Shown: positions 36,347 through 45,489, counted from the first letter of the stretch. The stretch is 64,000 bases of DNA from Chloroflexota bacterium (GCA_016875915.1 VGOM01000010.1:1-64000), one strand, 5' to 3'. Translations and numbers: made by a program. The notes: generated by a model not told the origin, from the sequence alone.

Positions 36347-37045
36347 GTGCAGTCAGACAAGGTGAAGGCGGGTAGTCACCACATCGTGCCCATACCGACC
36401 CTGACGGGCAGGGTCCACCTCATCCAGGGAGAAAAGGGCTCGGTGCTGGTGGACGCCCTTACCACGCGGTTCAGCAGGACTGTGCTGAGCGCGGTGAGGC
36501 GGAGCGAGAACGGCCAGCCGCGCCGGGTGAGCCTGATCCTGATCAGCCATGCCCACATCGATCACTTCGGCGGGGCGCTGCGGCTGCGGGAGGAACTGGG
36601 GGCGCCCATCGCCATCCATGAGCTGGACGCCGATGACCTGCGCCGGGGCCGCAACGGGGCGCTGCACTGCCGCAATCTCCGCGAGAGCCTGCTGAAGTTC
36701 TCGGTGAGCCGGATGAAGTCCCAACCCATAGAGCCGGATATCGTGTTGCGCGGGGAGGAGGGAGACCTGAGCGAATGGGGCATCGAGGCGAAGTGGGTGA
36801 GGACCCCCGGCCACAGCGAGGGGTCGATCTCGGTGGTCTTCCCGGGGGAGGTGGCCATCGTGGGGGACCTGGTCATCGGCCGGTTCGGGGTTTCCAGGAA
36901 GCCGGCGTATCCGTTCTGGGTGAAGGACGCCGGGCGGCTGCGGGAGAGCGTGAAGAGGGTGCTGGACCTCTCGCCAAGGGTGCTCCTCTCTGGCCACGGC
37001 GGGCCCTTCAGCGCTGAAGACGTGAAGCGGGTCTTCCTGGAATGA
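36347..37045 (+). CDS. Metallo-beta-lactamase-fold hydrolase
   Basis: A 232-residue MBL-fold protein with the zinc motif HAHIDHFGG near residues 67-75, a further TPGHSEGSIS (His), VGDLVIG (Asp) and LSGHGGP (His). All metal ligands are present. The glyoxalase II/lactonase-like group is likely; the substrate is unknown. The start is GTG 36347. It precedes the SRP RNA promoter. Confidence 0.85.
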   Translation: MQSDKVKAGSHHIVPIPTLTGRVHLIQGEKGSVLVDALTTRFSRTVLSAVRRSENGQPRRVSLILISHAHIDHFGGALRLREELGAPIAIHELDADDLRRGRNGALHCRNLRESLLKFSVSRMKSQPIEPDIVLRGEEGDLSEWGIEAKWVRTPGHSEGSISVVFPGEVAIVGDLVIGRFGVSRKPAYPFWVKDAGRLRESVKRVLDLSPRVLLSGHGGPFSAEDVKRVFLE

Positions 37046-37061
37046 GCACGACCCCCGAGCT

Positions 37062-37090
37062 TTGACAAGGCTTGCGGGGCGGGCTAACAT
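37062..37090 (+). promoter_or_regulatory. SRP RNA promoter
   Basis: TTGACA (37062-37067), 17-bp spacer, TAACAT (37085-37090); predicted start near 37097, the first base of the SRP RNA terminal helix. Confidence 0.85.
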
Positions 37091-37097
37091 TGGCCCT

Positions 37098-37369
37098 GGG
37101 TCGTGCTAGGTGGGGAGATAGCGGTGCCCTGTACCCGCAATCCGCTACAGCGGGGCTGAATTCCCACCCGAGGCTATTTGCCCTGCAGGACTGCCTCCAT
37201 GGCCTGGCGTTGAGGATCGGGTCCTGTGCGGCGGAACACTATGAAGCCCGTCAGGTCCGGAAGGAAGCAGCGGTAAGTAGCCAGTTCCGGGTGCCACAGG
37301 TTCTCCTGGTCTGAGCCGGGCGGTGGTGCGCAAGCTGCAGAGTGGGGTCGAAGGTGGGTGCACGACCCT
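37098..37369 (+). ncRNA. ffs: Signal recognition particle RNA, large type with Alu domain
   Basis: About 270 nt. The 5' Alu domain is recognisable (GTGCTAGGTGGGGAG, then GCGGTGCCCTGTACCCGCAA), as is the Ffh-binding helix 8 (GTCAGGTCCGGAAGGAAGCA followed by GCGGTAAGTAGCC). The ends GGGTCGTGC and GCACGACCC pair to close the molecule. This is the long form found in Bacillus-like bacteria and many Chloroflexota, not the short 4.5S form. rsmA starts 34 nt downstream. Confidence 0.95.
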
Positions 37370-37402
37370 TCCTGGTTCTCATGTGACGCCGGGGTGCCGC
37401 TG

Positions 37403-38263
37403 ATGGGACCATCCGTTTCTGAAGTCAGGGGACTGCTGAACCAGTACGACCTGAAGGCCAGGAAGAGCCTGGGCCAGCACTTCCTGGTGGACAAGGGGGC
37501 GCTGCACCGCGTTGTAGCCGCAGCGGAGCTGACTGTTGAGGATGTGGTGGTGGAGATCGGTCCGGGTCTGGGCGTGTTGACCCGGGAGCTGGCCAGGGTG
37601 GCGCGCCGGGTGGTGGCAGTGGAGGCGGACGAGGGGCTGGCCCTTGCCCTGGGGGAAGTGCTGGCCGAGTCCAGGAATGTGAGCATCGTCAATGCCGATG
37701 CTCTTCAGGTTGACCCCGGCGCGCTGGTAGCCGGCCAGGGGGAGGAGGATGCCCCACCCAGCTACAAGGTGGTGGCCAACATCCCCTACTACATCACCTC
37801 GCCCATCCTGCGGCACTTCCTGGAAGCGGGGCACAGGCCCTCCCTGATGGTGGTCATGGTCCAGAAGGAGGTGGGGGAGGCTATCGTGGCCCGTCCGGGG
37901 GACATGAGCATTCTGTCTGTCAGCGTGCAGTTCTATGGCAGGCCGGCCATCGCCGGGCGGGTGCCGGCGAGGAGCTTCTACCCGGCGCCGAAGGTGGAGT
38001 CCGTCATCCTTCGCATCGATGTCTATGTCCAGCCCCCGGTGGACGTCCCGGGAGTCGAGGCTTTCTTCAGGGTGGTCCGGGCGGGCTTCAGCGCCCCGCG
38101 GAAGCAGCTGCGCAACTCGCTGGCGCAGGGACTGGGCATTCCCGCCGAGGAGTCCGCCGCCGCGCTGGTGAGGGCCGGGATCGACCCCAGAAGGCGGGCC
38201 GAGACCCTGGATCTCCAGGAATGGGCCCGACTATGCCAGGAGAGGGCCACGGATGGGCAGTAG
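37403..38263 (+). CDS. rsmA: 16S rRNA dimethyladenosine transferase
   Basis: A 286-residue methyltransferase that dimethylates A1518/A1519 of 16S rRNA. KSLGQHFLVD, the SAM motif EIGPGLGVLT, the acidic VEAD, and the NIPYYITSPIL catalytic loop are all present. ATG 37403, behind GGGGTG, is preferred; the GTG at 37358 lies inside the SRP RNA. It overlaps ispE by 11 nt. Confidence 0.94.
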   Translation: MGPSVSEVRGLLNQYDLKARKSLGQHFLVDKGALHRVVAAAELTVEDVVVEIGPGLGVLTRELARVARRVVAVEADEGLALALGEVLAESRNVSIVNADALQVDPGALVAGQGEEDAPPSYKVVANIPYYITSPILRHFLEAGHRPSLMVVMVQKEVGEAIVARPGDMSILSVSVQFYGRPAIAGRVPARSFYPAPKVESVILRIDVYVQPPVDVPGVEAFFRVVRAGFSAPRKQLRNSLAQGLGIPAEESAAALVRAGIDPRRRAETLDLQEWARLCQERATDGQ

Positions 38264-39116
38264 GACCGAGCCGGAATCCCGCAAGGCCTTCGCCAAGGTC
38301 AACTTGACCTTCGAAGTGATCGGCAAGCGCGCCGACGGGTATCACGAGGTGGTCAGTGTGATGCAGGCCATCGACCTCTGCGATGTGCTCACCTTCGAGC
38401 CGAGGGAGTCGCTGTATCTGGCCTGTAGCATCCCCGAGCTTGTCTCGCCGAACAACCTGGTCTTCAGGGCGGCCAGGCTGATGCAGGATGCGGCGGGTCA
38501 GCACCGGGGCGTGGCCATCTCGCTGACCAAGGGGATTCCCCTGGCCGGGGGGCTGGGCGGGGGGAGCAGCGACGCGGCGGCGGTGCTGCGCAGCCTGAAC
38601 GACCTGTGGCAGACCGGTCTCTCTGCCGAGAAGCTGAGCGGGTTGGGTGCGGGACTGGGCTCGGACGTGCCCTTCTTCTGCTCCGGAAGCACCACGGCCC
38701 TGGCTGAGGGCAGGGGCGAGAGGGTGACCGCCCTGCCGTCCCTGCGCCCGACGTGGGTGGTACTGGCGGTTCCCGATATCCGGATGGCGGACAAGACCGG
38801 GAGAATGTACGCCTGTCTCGATGCGTCGCGGTTCAGCGACGGACACCATGCCCGAAGGGTGGCCGGGCTGATCGAGCGCGGGGAAAGTGTCGTCTCGGAA
38901 CTATGCTATAATGCCTTCGACAACGTGGCCTACTCGTTCTTTCCAGGCCTGGAGCGGTACCGGCAGAGCCTTTTGGCCGCCGGAGCAGACGAGGTTCACG
39001 TGGCCGGTGCCGGACCGGTCCTGTTCACCATCACCGGGGACAGAGCCCGAGGCGTGGCCACTGTCGAGAAGCTGAGGAGTGAGAGGGTGGAGTCCTATCT
39101 TGTGAGGGCTCTCTGA
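38253..39116 (+). CDS. ispE: 4-diphosphocytidyl-2-C-methyl-D-erythritol kinase
   Basis: A 287-residue GHMP kinase of the MEP isoprenoid pathway. KAFAKVNLTFEVIGKRADGYHE at the start, PLAGGLGGGSSDAA ATP loop near 95-108 and the VAGAGPVLF C-terminal motif identify it. The start overlaps rsmA, so they are coupled; the rsmA-ispE pairing is common. Confidence 0.94.
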   Translation: MGSRTEPESRKAFAKVNLTFEVIGKRADGYHEVVSVMQAIDLCDVLTFEPRESLYLACSIPELVSPNNLVFRAARLMQDAAGQHRGVAISLTKGIPLAGGLGGGSSDAAAVLRSLNDLWQTGLSAEKLSGLGAGLGSDVPFFCSGSTTALAEGRGERVTALPSLRPTWVVLAVPDIRMADKTGRMYACLDASRFSDGHHARRVAGLIERGESVVSELCYNAFDNVAYSFFPGLERYRQSLLAAGADEVHVAGAGPVLFTITGDRARGVATVEKLRSERVESYLVRAL

Positions 39117-39118
39117 CT

Positions 39119-39772
39119 ATGAGGACCGACGAGTTCATCGCCGACATTCAGGAGGCCATCCCCCGGATCACGCCCCGGAGGGTCGGTGCCCTGCTGACCC
39201 TGATGGCCATCTCGGCGGCCTGCCTGGCCCTGATGATCGTGCTCCTGCATGTCATCCCCAGGGTGCAGCTGGAAGGGCTGATGAAGTATGACTACCTGGG
39301 GGTCTTCGCATCCAACCTCCTGCCCTCTCTGAGCGTCATAGTGCCGGCCCACCTCTTCATCCCGGGACAGGCGGTGAATGTGATGGTGGCCTCCACCGGG
39401 GCATCGCTGATCTGGGTAGCGGTGATCGCCGCGCTGGGGGCCACGCTGGGGGAGGTGACCAGCTACTACGTGGGCTACGGCGGGCTGCGTCTGTTCAAGC
39501 TGGAGCGTTTCGGGCGGTACCGCACGGCAGAGAAGTGGATGAAGCGGCGCGGCTGGCTGGCTGTGGTCGTCCTGGCTTTTCTGCCCCTGTTCATCTTCGA
39601 TTTCGTGGGGATCGCCGCCGGAGCGCTGCGGCTGTCGCTGCCCAAATTCCTCCTCTTCACCTACCTGGGCCGGCTGCCCCGGGCGATCATCGAGGTCTAC
39701 TTCTATACCTGGATCTTCCACAATATCCTCTCTCAGTTGCCCCACTGGGTGAGCTCGCCCTTCTCCGGCTAG
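39119..39772 (+). CDS. VTT/DedA-family membrane protein
   Basis: A 217-residue integral membrane protein with about five hydrophobic segments. The central VTT/SNARE-associated region includes GATLGEVTSYYVGYGG, and the downstream FLPLFIFDFVGIAAGALRL followed by TYLGRLPRAIIE is typical of DedA-like flippases. It is 3 nt after ispE and so in the same operon. Lipid substrate unknown. Confidence 0.82.
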   Translation: MRTDEFIADIQEAIPRITPRRVGALLTLMAISAACLALMIVLLHVIPRVQLEGLMKYDYLGVFASNLLPSLSVIVPAHLFIPGQAVNVMVASTGASLIWVAVIAALGATLGEVTSYYVGYGGLRLFKLERFGRYRTAEKWMKRRGWLAVVVLAFLPLFIFDFVGIAAGALRLSLPKFLLFTYLGRLPRAIIEVYFYTWIFHNILSQLPHWVSSPFSG

Positions 39773-39808
39773 GCCTGCGCTGCCCCGCCCCTCCCCAGCC
39801 AGCCCTGG

Positions 39809-39895
39809 ATTCCCGCATTCGCGGGAATGACATGGGGGAATGGATGCCTCATCCCGCCAGAGGCGGGCGGCATGATCCTTCCCTGAGGGGAAGGA
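39809..39895. repeat. Cluster of three extragenic palindromes
   Basis: Three perfect hairpins occur in about 90 bp: ATTCCCGC-attc-GCGGGAAT (39809-39828), CCCGCC-aga-GGCGGG (39853-39867) and TCCTTCCC-tgag-GGGAAGGA (39876-39895). The first resembles the widespread TTCCCGC...GCGGGAATGAC repeat type. This is the main content of the 278-bp gap between the VTT gene and the DinG gene. Confidence 0.75.
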
Positions 39896-40011
39896 CCTGC
39901 GGCGTCCCCTCCCGTTGACAGCGGGGGCGTGCGGCATGAGACAGGAAGAGGGAGAAGCGGGCTGCGGGTACGCAGAGAAACAGTGCGCGAATCTGAGAAT
40001 GCGGAAAGGTA

Positions 40012-40041
40012 TTGCCTTCCTCAGCCGGGAAGTGGGATACT
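40012..40041 (+). promoter_or_regulatory. dinG promoter
   Basis: TTGCCT (40012-40017), 18-bp spacer, GATACT (40036-40041). The -10 box ends 9 nt before the GTG start, predicting a near-leaderless mRNA. Confidence 0.55.
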
Positions 40042-40050
40042 CAGTAGCCC

Positions 40051-42858
40051 GTGGAGAACCAGATCCTCATCTCGCTTGATCTAGAGACCACCGGCCTTGA
40101 CTCCGAGAAGGACCGCATCATGGAGATCGGTGCGGTCAAGTTCCAGGGCCGGAAGGTGCTGGAGACATTCCAAACCCTGGTCGATCCCGGCTGCCCGCTA
40201 TCGTACCGGATACGGCTGCTGACCGGCATCACCCCGGAGGAACTGCTGGCGGCCCCGGCCTTCTCCGAGGTGGCCGAGGGACTGCGGGCCTTCGTTGGCG
40301 GATACCCCATTCTGGGCCAGAACATCGGCTTCGACCTTGATTTCCTCCGCGGCCAGGGGCTGAGCTTCACCAATCCGGTCTACGACACCCAGGAGATCAC
40401 CAACGTCCTGCTGCCCCATCTGCAGGACTACAGCCTGGCCATGCTGGCCCGGGAGCTGCGCATCCCCAATCCCATTCAGCACCGCGCCCTGGCCGACGCC
40501 CTCATGGTGAAGGAGGTGTTCCTCTCACTGATGGACCGGGCCGCGGAGCTGGATCTGCCCCTGGTGGTGGAGATCAACCGTCTGTCCGCGGCCAGCAGCT
40601 GGCCCTGGCGGACCATGTTTCTGGACCTGGAGAGGAGCAAGGTGGGCGAGGCCTCCCTCTGGGACCGGGAGGCCTGGGACCTGAGCGCCAGGCGGCTGGC
40701 CCTGGAGTTGCCGCCGGCGGAGCCCCTGGTGCCGGTGAAGAGCCCCAGGCCGCTGGACATCGAAGGCCTGACGGCCTTTCTGAGCGAGAACGGCCTGCTG
40801 GCGGAGTCCTTCCCCGGCTTCGAGTACCGGCTGGGTCAGGTGGCCATGATGAGGGAGGTGGCCGGGGCGCTGAACAGCAGGCGGCACGCCATCATCGAAG
40901 CCGGGACCGGCATCGGGAAGTCCATCGCCTATCTGCTGCCAGCGATGGTCTTCGCCGTCGGGAACGGCAGGCCAGTGGTGGTCTCCACCAATACCATCAA
41001 CCTCCAGGAGCAGTTGACCGGCAAGGATATTCCCGACCTGCTCGCAGTGCTCCGCGAGGCGGGCACCTCCTTCCTGGAAGGCGAGCCGCGCATCGCCCAA
41101 CTGAAGGGACGGAGCAACTACCTCTGCCTGCGGCGGTGGGATGCCTGGCGGAAGACCCCGGGACTGCCCTGGGAGGAGGCCAGATTCCTCCTCCGTCTGC
41201 TGCTCTGGGTCTATTCCACCACCAGCGGAGACCGGGCCGAGCTGAGCATCACCGGCGGCGACGCCGCTCTGTGGAGCAGGGTCTGCGCCTCGGAGGAGAA
41301 CTGCGTGGTGAACCGCTGCCCCCACTACACCGATGGCTGCTTCCTCTATCGGGCCAGGGAACACGCGGAGGGGGCCCATCTCGTTGTGGTGAACCATGCC
41401 CTGCTGCTGTCAGATCTGGTCCGGGGCGGGATACTGCCTGAATACGGCTGCCTGGTAGTCGATGAAGGCCATCACCTGGAGGACGAGGCCACCGAACAAC
41501 TGGGCTTCAAGGTGGCCGACCAGGACCTGCGGGCCTGTCTGGACCGCCTGGGAGACAGAGGGGGCTTCCTGTTCTATCTGCGCAACTACCTGCGCACTGC
41601 CACGACCGGCGCCCCGAAGAAGGCGGAGATCAGACAGAAGAGCGACGGCCTGGTGGCGGGAACGAAGCGGGCCCGCAATGCGGTGAATGATCTGCTGGAT
41701 GCCCTGACCCGATTCCTGGGCCTGGAGCTTGGCGATGATCAGCGCGGCTACGAGCAGCGGCTGAGGCTGACCGGCGCCCTGCGCCGCCAGCCGGGATGGG
41801 CCGAGGTGGAACGTTCCTGGGAAGACCTCGACCTGGAGATGGACAGCCTGGAGAGCGGCTTGAGCGAACTGTGCAACCTGATGGAGGACCTGCCCGACAG
41901 AAGGAATCCGGACCTGAACAGCTCGCTGGGTGAGTCGTCATATCTGCTGCAGCAGGTCCGGGGCATAAGAAGCGAGATGGGTGCCGTCATCGTCAATGCC
42001 CTGCCGCACTACGTCTACTGGGCCTCGCTGAGGCCTGAGGGCGCCGTGTGCCTCCACGCCGCTCCGGTGCACGTGGGCAGCCTTCTGGGTGAACCTCTCT
42101 TCCAGCGGAAGGACACCGTAGTGCTGACCAGCGCCACCTTGAGCACGGACGGCACCTTCGACTACGTCAGGAACTGCCTGGGGCTGGAAGAGGCGGCGGA
42201 GCTGATTGTGGAGCCCCCGTTCGACTATGTGAAGTCGACCATGATCTACCTGCCCCAGGACATCCCCGAGCCGGACAGAGCCGGCTATCAGCACGGCGTG
42301 GCTGAGGCCCTGGTGGGACTGTGCCGGGCAACGCGGGGCCGGACCCTGGCCCTGTTCACCTCCCATGCCGGGCTGCGCACAGCCTACAAGTCCGTCGAGC
42401 CAGCCCTGGACGAGGAGGGCATCCTGGTCCTGGGCCAGGGACTCGACGGCAGTCCCAGGAAGCTGCTGGCCAGATTCAAGGACAATCCCGAGTCACTGCT
42501 CATGGGAGCGGCGGCCTTCTGGGAGGGCGTGGATGTTGTCGGTCCGGGGTTGAGCGTGCTGGTCATCGCCCGGCTGCCCTTCGGCGTGCCCAACGATCCG
42601 GTCTTCTCGGCCCGGGCGGAGTTGTTCGACGATCCCTTCAATGAGTACATGGTGCCCCAGGCGATACTGAAGTTCAAGCAGGGCTTCGGACGGCTGATCC
42701 GCAGCCGCAACGACCGCGGGGCGGTGATTGTCCTCGACCGCCGGCTGCAATCGAAGTCCTACGGCCGGGCCTTCCTGCAGTCGCTGCCCAGGTGCACCGT
42801 GCGCGCCGGCGCCCTGAAGGACATGCCCCGGGAGGTGATCCGGTGGCTGGGGGAGTAG
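40051..42858 (+). CDS. dinG: DnaQ-DinG exonuclease/helicase
   Basis: A 935-residue fusion. The N-terminal DnaQ-like 3'-5' exonuclease has LDLETTGL (10-17), NIGFDLDFL and HRALADA. The XPD/DinG-type helicase has Walker A EAGTGIGKS near 285, four cysteines (CLRRW, CASEENC, CPHYTDGC) for a [4Fe-4S] cluster, the Walker B VVDEGHHL, LTSATLS, and motif VI QGFGRLIRSRND. It probably unwinds DNA during repair. The start is GTG 40051 with no ribosome-binding site. Confidence 0.92.
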   Translation: MENQILISLDLETTGLDSEKDRIMEIGAVKFQGRKVLETFQTLVDPGCPLSYRIRLLTGITPEELLAAPAFSEVAEGLRAFVGGYPILGQNIGFDLDFLRGQGLSFTNPVYDTQEITNVLLPHLQDYSLAMLARELRIPNPIQHRALADALMVKEVFLSLMDRAAELDLPLVVEINRLSAASSWPWRTMFLDLERSKVGEASLWDREAWDLSARRLALELPPAEPLVPVKSPRPLDIEGLTAFLSENGLLAESFPGFEYRLGQVAMMREVAGALNSRRHAIIEAGTGIGKSIAYLLPAMVFAVGNGRPVVVSTNTINLQEQLTGKDIPDLLAVLREAGTSFLEGEPRIAQLKGRSNYLCLRRWDAWRKTPGLPWEEARFLLRLLLWVYSTTSGDRAELSITGGDAALWSRVCASEENCVVNRCPHYTDGCFLYRAREHAEGAHLVVVNHALLLSDLVRGGILPEYGCLVVDEGHHLEDEATEQLGFKVADQDLRACLDRLGDRGGFLFYLRNYLRTATTGAPKKAEIRQKSDGLVAGTKRARNAVNDLLDALTRFLGLELGDDQRGYEQRLRLTGALRRQPGWAEVERSWEDLDLEMDSLESGLSELCNLMEDLPDRRNPDLNSSLGESSYLLQQVRGIRSEMGAVIVNALPHYVYWASLRPEGAVCLHAAPVHVGSLLGEPLFQRKDTVVLTSATLSTDGTFDYVRNCLGLEEAAELIVEPPFDYVKSTMIYLPQDIPEPDRAGYQHGVAEALVGLCRATRGRTLALFTSHAGLRTAYKSVEPALDEEGILVLGQGLDGSPRKLLARFKDNPESLLMGAAAFWEGVDVVGPGLSVLVIARLPFGVPNDPVFSARAELFDDPFNEYMVPQAILKFKQGFGRLIRSRNDRGAVIVLDRRLQSKSYGRAFLQSLPRCTVRAGALKDMPREVIRWLGE

Positions 42859-42888
42859 TGCCTCTGCCTCTTCCCGGCGGTGAGGGCA

Positions 42889-44139
42889 CTACTGGTTCCC
42901 GGTGAGTCTGGCGCGCAGGAAGGCAGCCTCGTCCTCCCTGGTCTTCACCCGGCCGTCCAGCTTGGCCTCATGCAGGGCCCCGAGCATCTCGCCCAGTTGC
43001 GGCCCGGGCGACAGGCCCATCTGCTGCAGGGCTTCGCCGTTCAGGGAGGTCTTCACGTAGCGCAACCTGTTCAGGTACAGCTCCAGCCGCTCCCGGACGG
43101 CGGCGGAGTCCGCAGCGACGGCGGCAGCCAGGACTGAGGCTGGCGAACGGCCCCGGAGAAGACGGTGGATGACGCTGGGGAGGAGGCCGGGAGACTCCAG
43201 TGAGGGCAGGTCCGCCTTCAGCCGGCAGGCGTCTCGCATCACCGCCGCCGCTCTGCCCGGAATGCGCAGCCGGGCGATGATGTCTTCCGTCTCATCGGCG
43301 CCCAGCCGATAGGTCAGCAGAGCCAGGTACAGCGGCAGGGACGGCGGGGAGGCTGACCGGGCCAGCCGGTACCTGTCCCTCAGCCATCCATCGGCCTTGA
43401 GAGAGGGGTGGACCCTCTCCAGCAGTCCCAGTGCCTGGGCCCTTTCCAGGACGTCTTCAGGCCGGTCCTCCTTGAGGATCAGCTCCAGCTCGTGTCGCAG
43501 CCTGTCGCCCGATATGGTGGCCAGCATGGGGAGATCACGGCGGAGGAGGGCTTCGGTGGACTCCTCCAGGCGGAAGCTGAAGCGCTGCTCGTAGCGGACC
43601 GCCCTGAGCATGCGGGTGGCGTCGTCGACAAAGCTCCGGTCGTGCAGAACGCTGATCAGCCCCCGGCGGAGGTCGGCCTCACCGGAGAAGGGGTCTACCA
43701 GCGCCCCGAACCGTCCAGGGCTGAGGTCCATGGCCATGGCGTTGATGGTGAAGTCGCGCCGCCGCAGATCATCGGTGATCGAGCCGGGACTGACCGTGGG
43801 CAGGGCGCCGGGACGGGAGTAGGTCTCGGACCGGGCAGTGGTTAGGTCGATGCTGCCGTGATCGTGTTTGACCTTGGCGGTGCCGAAGCGCTGGTGCACC
43901 AGGACTCTGCCGCTGATCCCCTGTGCCAGCGCCCTGGACAACTCCGGCGCATCGCCCTCCACCACCAGGTCGAGGTCGAAGTTGTCGCGTCCCAGGAGGA
44001 TATCCCGCACTGCCCCGCCAACCAAGTACAAGCCGCAGCGCCGTTCCGCGGCCAGCGCGCCGGCGGTGCGGATCAGCTGCAGCGACCCGCGGGGCAGTTG
44101 ACGCTCGAGTTGAAGGGAGAGATTCTTCTGCATGGTCAA
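42889..44139 (-). CDS. cca: CCA-adding/poly(A)-polymerase-family nucleotidyltransferase
   Basis: A protein of about 416 residues with class II nucleotidyltransferase motifs: LYLVGGAVRDILLGR, the catalytic FDLDLVVEGD, RRDFTINAMAM, then the RNA-binding helical domain (DDATRMLRAVRYEQRF). Whether it adds CCA or poly(A) cannot be told by eye; the tRNA in this window already encodes CCA. Starts possible at TTG 44160, TTG 44139 (GAGG at 7 nt) or ATG 44133; 44139 is chosen. It is the third gene of an operon with MBL and Mut7-C genes. Confidence 0.88.
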   Translation of the reverse strand: MTMQKNLSLQLERQLPRGSLQLIRTAGALAAERRCGLYLVGGAVRDILLGRDNFDLDLVVEGDAPELSRALAQGISGRVLVHQRFGTAKVKHDHGSIDLTTARSETYSRPGALPTVSPGSITDDLRRRDFTINAMAMDLSPGRFGALVDPFSGEADLRRGLISVLHDRSFVDDATRMLRAVRYEQRFSFRLEESTEALLRRDLPMLATISGDRLRHELELILKEDRPEDVLERAQALGLLERVHPSLKADGWLRDRYRLARSASPPSLPLYLALLTYRLGADETEDIIARLRIPGRAAAVMRDACRLKADLPSLESPGLLPSVIHRLLRGRSPASVLAAAVAADSAAVRERLELYLNRLRYVKTSLNGEALQQMGLSPGPQLGEMLGALHEAKLDGRVKTREDEAAFLRARLTGNQ

Positions 44140-44172
44140 TTCATGACCTCGCTCCGGCAAGCCTCAGTCCGC

Positions 44173-44664
44173 TCACGGGGCACGACCGTCGTCACCCCGG
44201 CAGACCTTCTCCAGGGCCTTCTTCATCCTCTGCCAGTGCGTCCCCTGCCAGTAGATCCTGAGGCATGAGGGGCACTGCATGTACTGGTCCTGGGTGCGGA
44301 AGACGTAGGGGGGCACGATGTCTGCCACCTCATCCCTACTCCTGGGTGCTAGGCTCTGGTTGCACTCCAGACAGCGGGTGAACTGCCTGGAGCAGCAATC
44401 GAGCTGCAGTTCACAGATCACCTGGCGAAGCTGCTCTTCGGGATCGTCGCTGCTGGTCAGGATGACCTTCAGCTGACCGTTGGCCACGGGACGCCTTCGG
44501 GCGATCTGGGAATCCCGGGTGAGCACCACGCGGCCTTCGCGGAGGGCGATGTCCACCAGATGGCCATCTTCGATGTCGCTGAAGAACAGGGTATCGTAGC
44601 CCATCATCCTCAGCCATCTGGCCAACTTGCCGGCGTTGGCGTCGACGATGAAGGTGGTCTCCAA
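44173..44664 (-). CDS. Mut7-C RNase domain protein
   Basis: A 163-residue PIN-like Mut7-C protein. FIVDANAGKLARWLRMMGYDT begins the nuclease domain, VVLTRDSQIARRR follows, and two zinc-ribbon CxxC pairs (CLEC, CPSC) end with IYWQGTHWQRMKKALE. The start is TTG 44664 with AGGA 7-8 nt upstream, 8 nt after the MBL stop codon; the longer upstream reading overlaps the MBL gene in another frame. Confidence 0.9.
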   Translation of the reverse strand: METTFIVDANAGKLARWLRMMGYDTLFFSDIEDGHLVDIALREGRVVLTRDSQIARRRPVANGQLKVILTSSDDPEEQLRQVICELQLDCCSRQFTRCLECNQSLAPRSRDEVADIVPPYVFRTQDQYMQCPSCLRIYWQGTHWQRMKKALEKVCRGDDGRAP

Positions 44665-44672
44665 GTCAGTTC

Positions 44673-45440
44673 CTAGAGGAGGACTTCGGCGCCTTCTCTG
44701 CCCAGGGTGATGCTGGCCCCCAGGTCGCGGGACACCTCGGCGACCTCCGCTGCGATGTCGTTCTCCAGCAGGGGGTTGAGGTGAATCAGCACTGTGGGGG
44801 GCAGATACCCCTTCAGCCTGCGGAACTCCAGTAGCTCCGCCTTGAGCAGTTGCGGCGTGAGGTGGCCCGTTCTTCTGGCCCATTCCTCCATCTTCTGAGG
44901 CAGGGTCAGCTCGGTGATGAGCAGGTCGGGAGACACCTGCCCCCAGCATTCAGAGAGCCCCGCCCCGGTGTCGCTGGTATAGAAGAGACTCTTCCCCTGG
45001 GAAGAGGTGATCTGGAAACCCACGCTGGGCACGCTGTGCCTCACCGGGACGGCCAGGATGCCGTACCCCGCAATGTGGAAGGGCTTGTTGGCCTCGATGG
45101 TCACCAGCCGTATCGCCGGCTGGCCCTCTGGCCATCTGCGGAAATCGGGGTACATCTCGTCATCCAGCAGGTGCGAGCAGAGCGTGTCCAGCGTGGCTGC
45201 CGTGGAGTAGATGCTGACTGATCCCATGTGGGCCAGATTCATGCCTATGAAGGGGATATCCCTGACGTGGTCGTAGTGGTGGTGGGTGAGCAGGATGGCC
45301 TTCAGCTTCTGCTGATCCGCCAGGCTGAGGCTGGCGCAAAGGCTGCCGGCGTCCAGGGCCAGGACTTCATCGACCAGGATAGCCGCGGCCCTGGCGCTGT
45401 TCGCTTCTATGGCATGGGCACCCAGAATCCTGATCCGCAT
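44673..45440 (-). CDS. Metallo-beta-lactamase-fold hydrolase (RNase Z/phosphodiesterase-like)
   Basis: A 255-residue MBL-fold protein. RILGAHAIEANSARAAAILV at the N terminus, THHHYDHVRD (HxHxDH) near residues 53-62, YTSDTGAG and LIHLNP supply the metal ligands. The layout matches the RNase Z/cyclic-nucleotide phosphodiesterase group, and its operon with Mut7-C and cca suggests RNA processing; this is inference. ATG 45440. Confidence 0.8.
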   Translation of the reverse strand: MRIRILGAHAIEANSARAAAILVDEVLALDAGSLCASLSLADQQKLKAILLTHHHYDHVRDIPFIGMNLAHMGSVSIYSTAATLDTLCSHLLDDEMYPDFRRWPEGQPAIRLVTIEANKPFHIAGYGILAVPVRHSVPSVGFQITSSQGKSLFYTSDTGAGLSECWGQVSPDLLITELTLPQKMEEWARRTGHLTPQLLKAELLEFRRLKGYLPPTVLIHLNPLLENDIAAEVAEVSRDLGASITLGREGAEVLL

Positions 45441-45489
45441 CAGTCCCCGTCAGGGGTTCAATCGTCTATTCGCTTGCCAAAGGGATCGA

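Noticed and set aside
37072-37314. 80-residue frame
   Set aside because: It overlaps the SRP RNA promoter and Alu domain.
39095-39937. 280-residue antisense frame with HSRECGNPG
   Set aside because: The motif is the translation of the palindromic repeat; the rest is shadow of the VTT gene.
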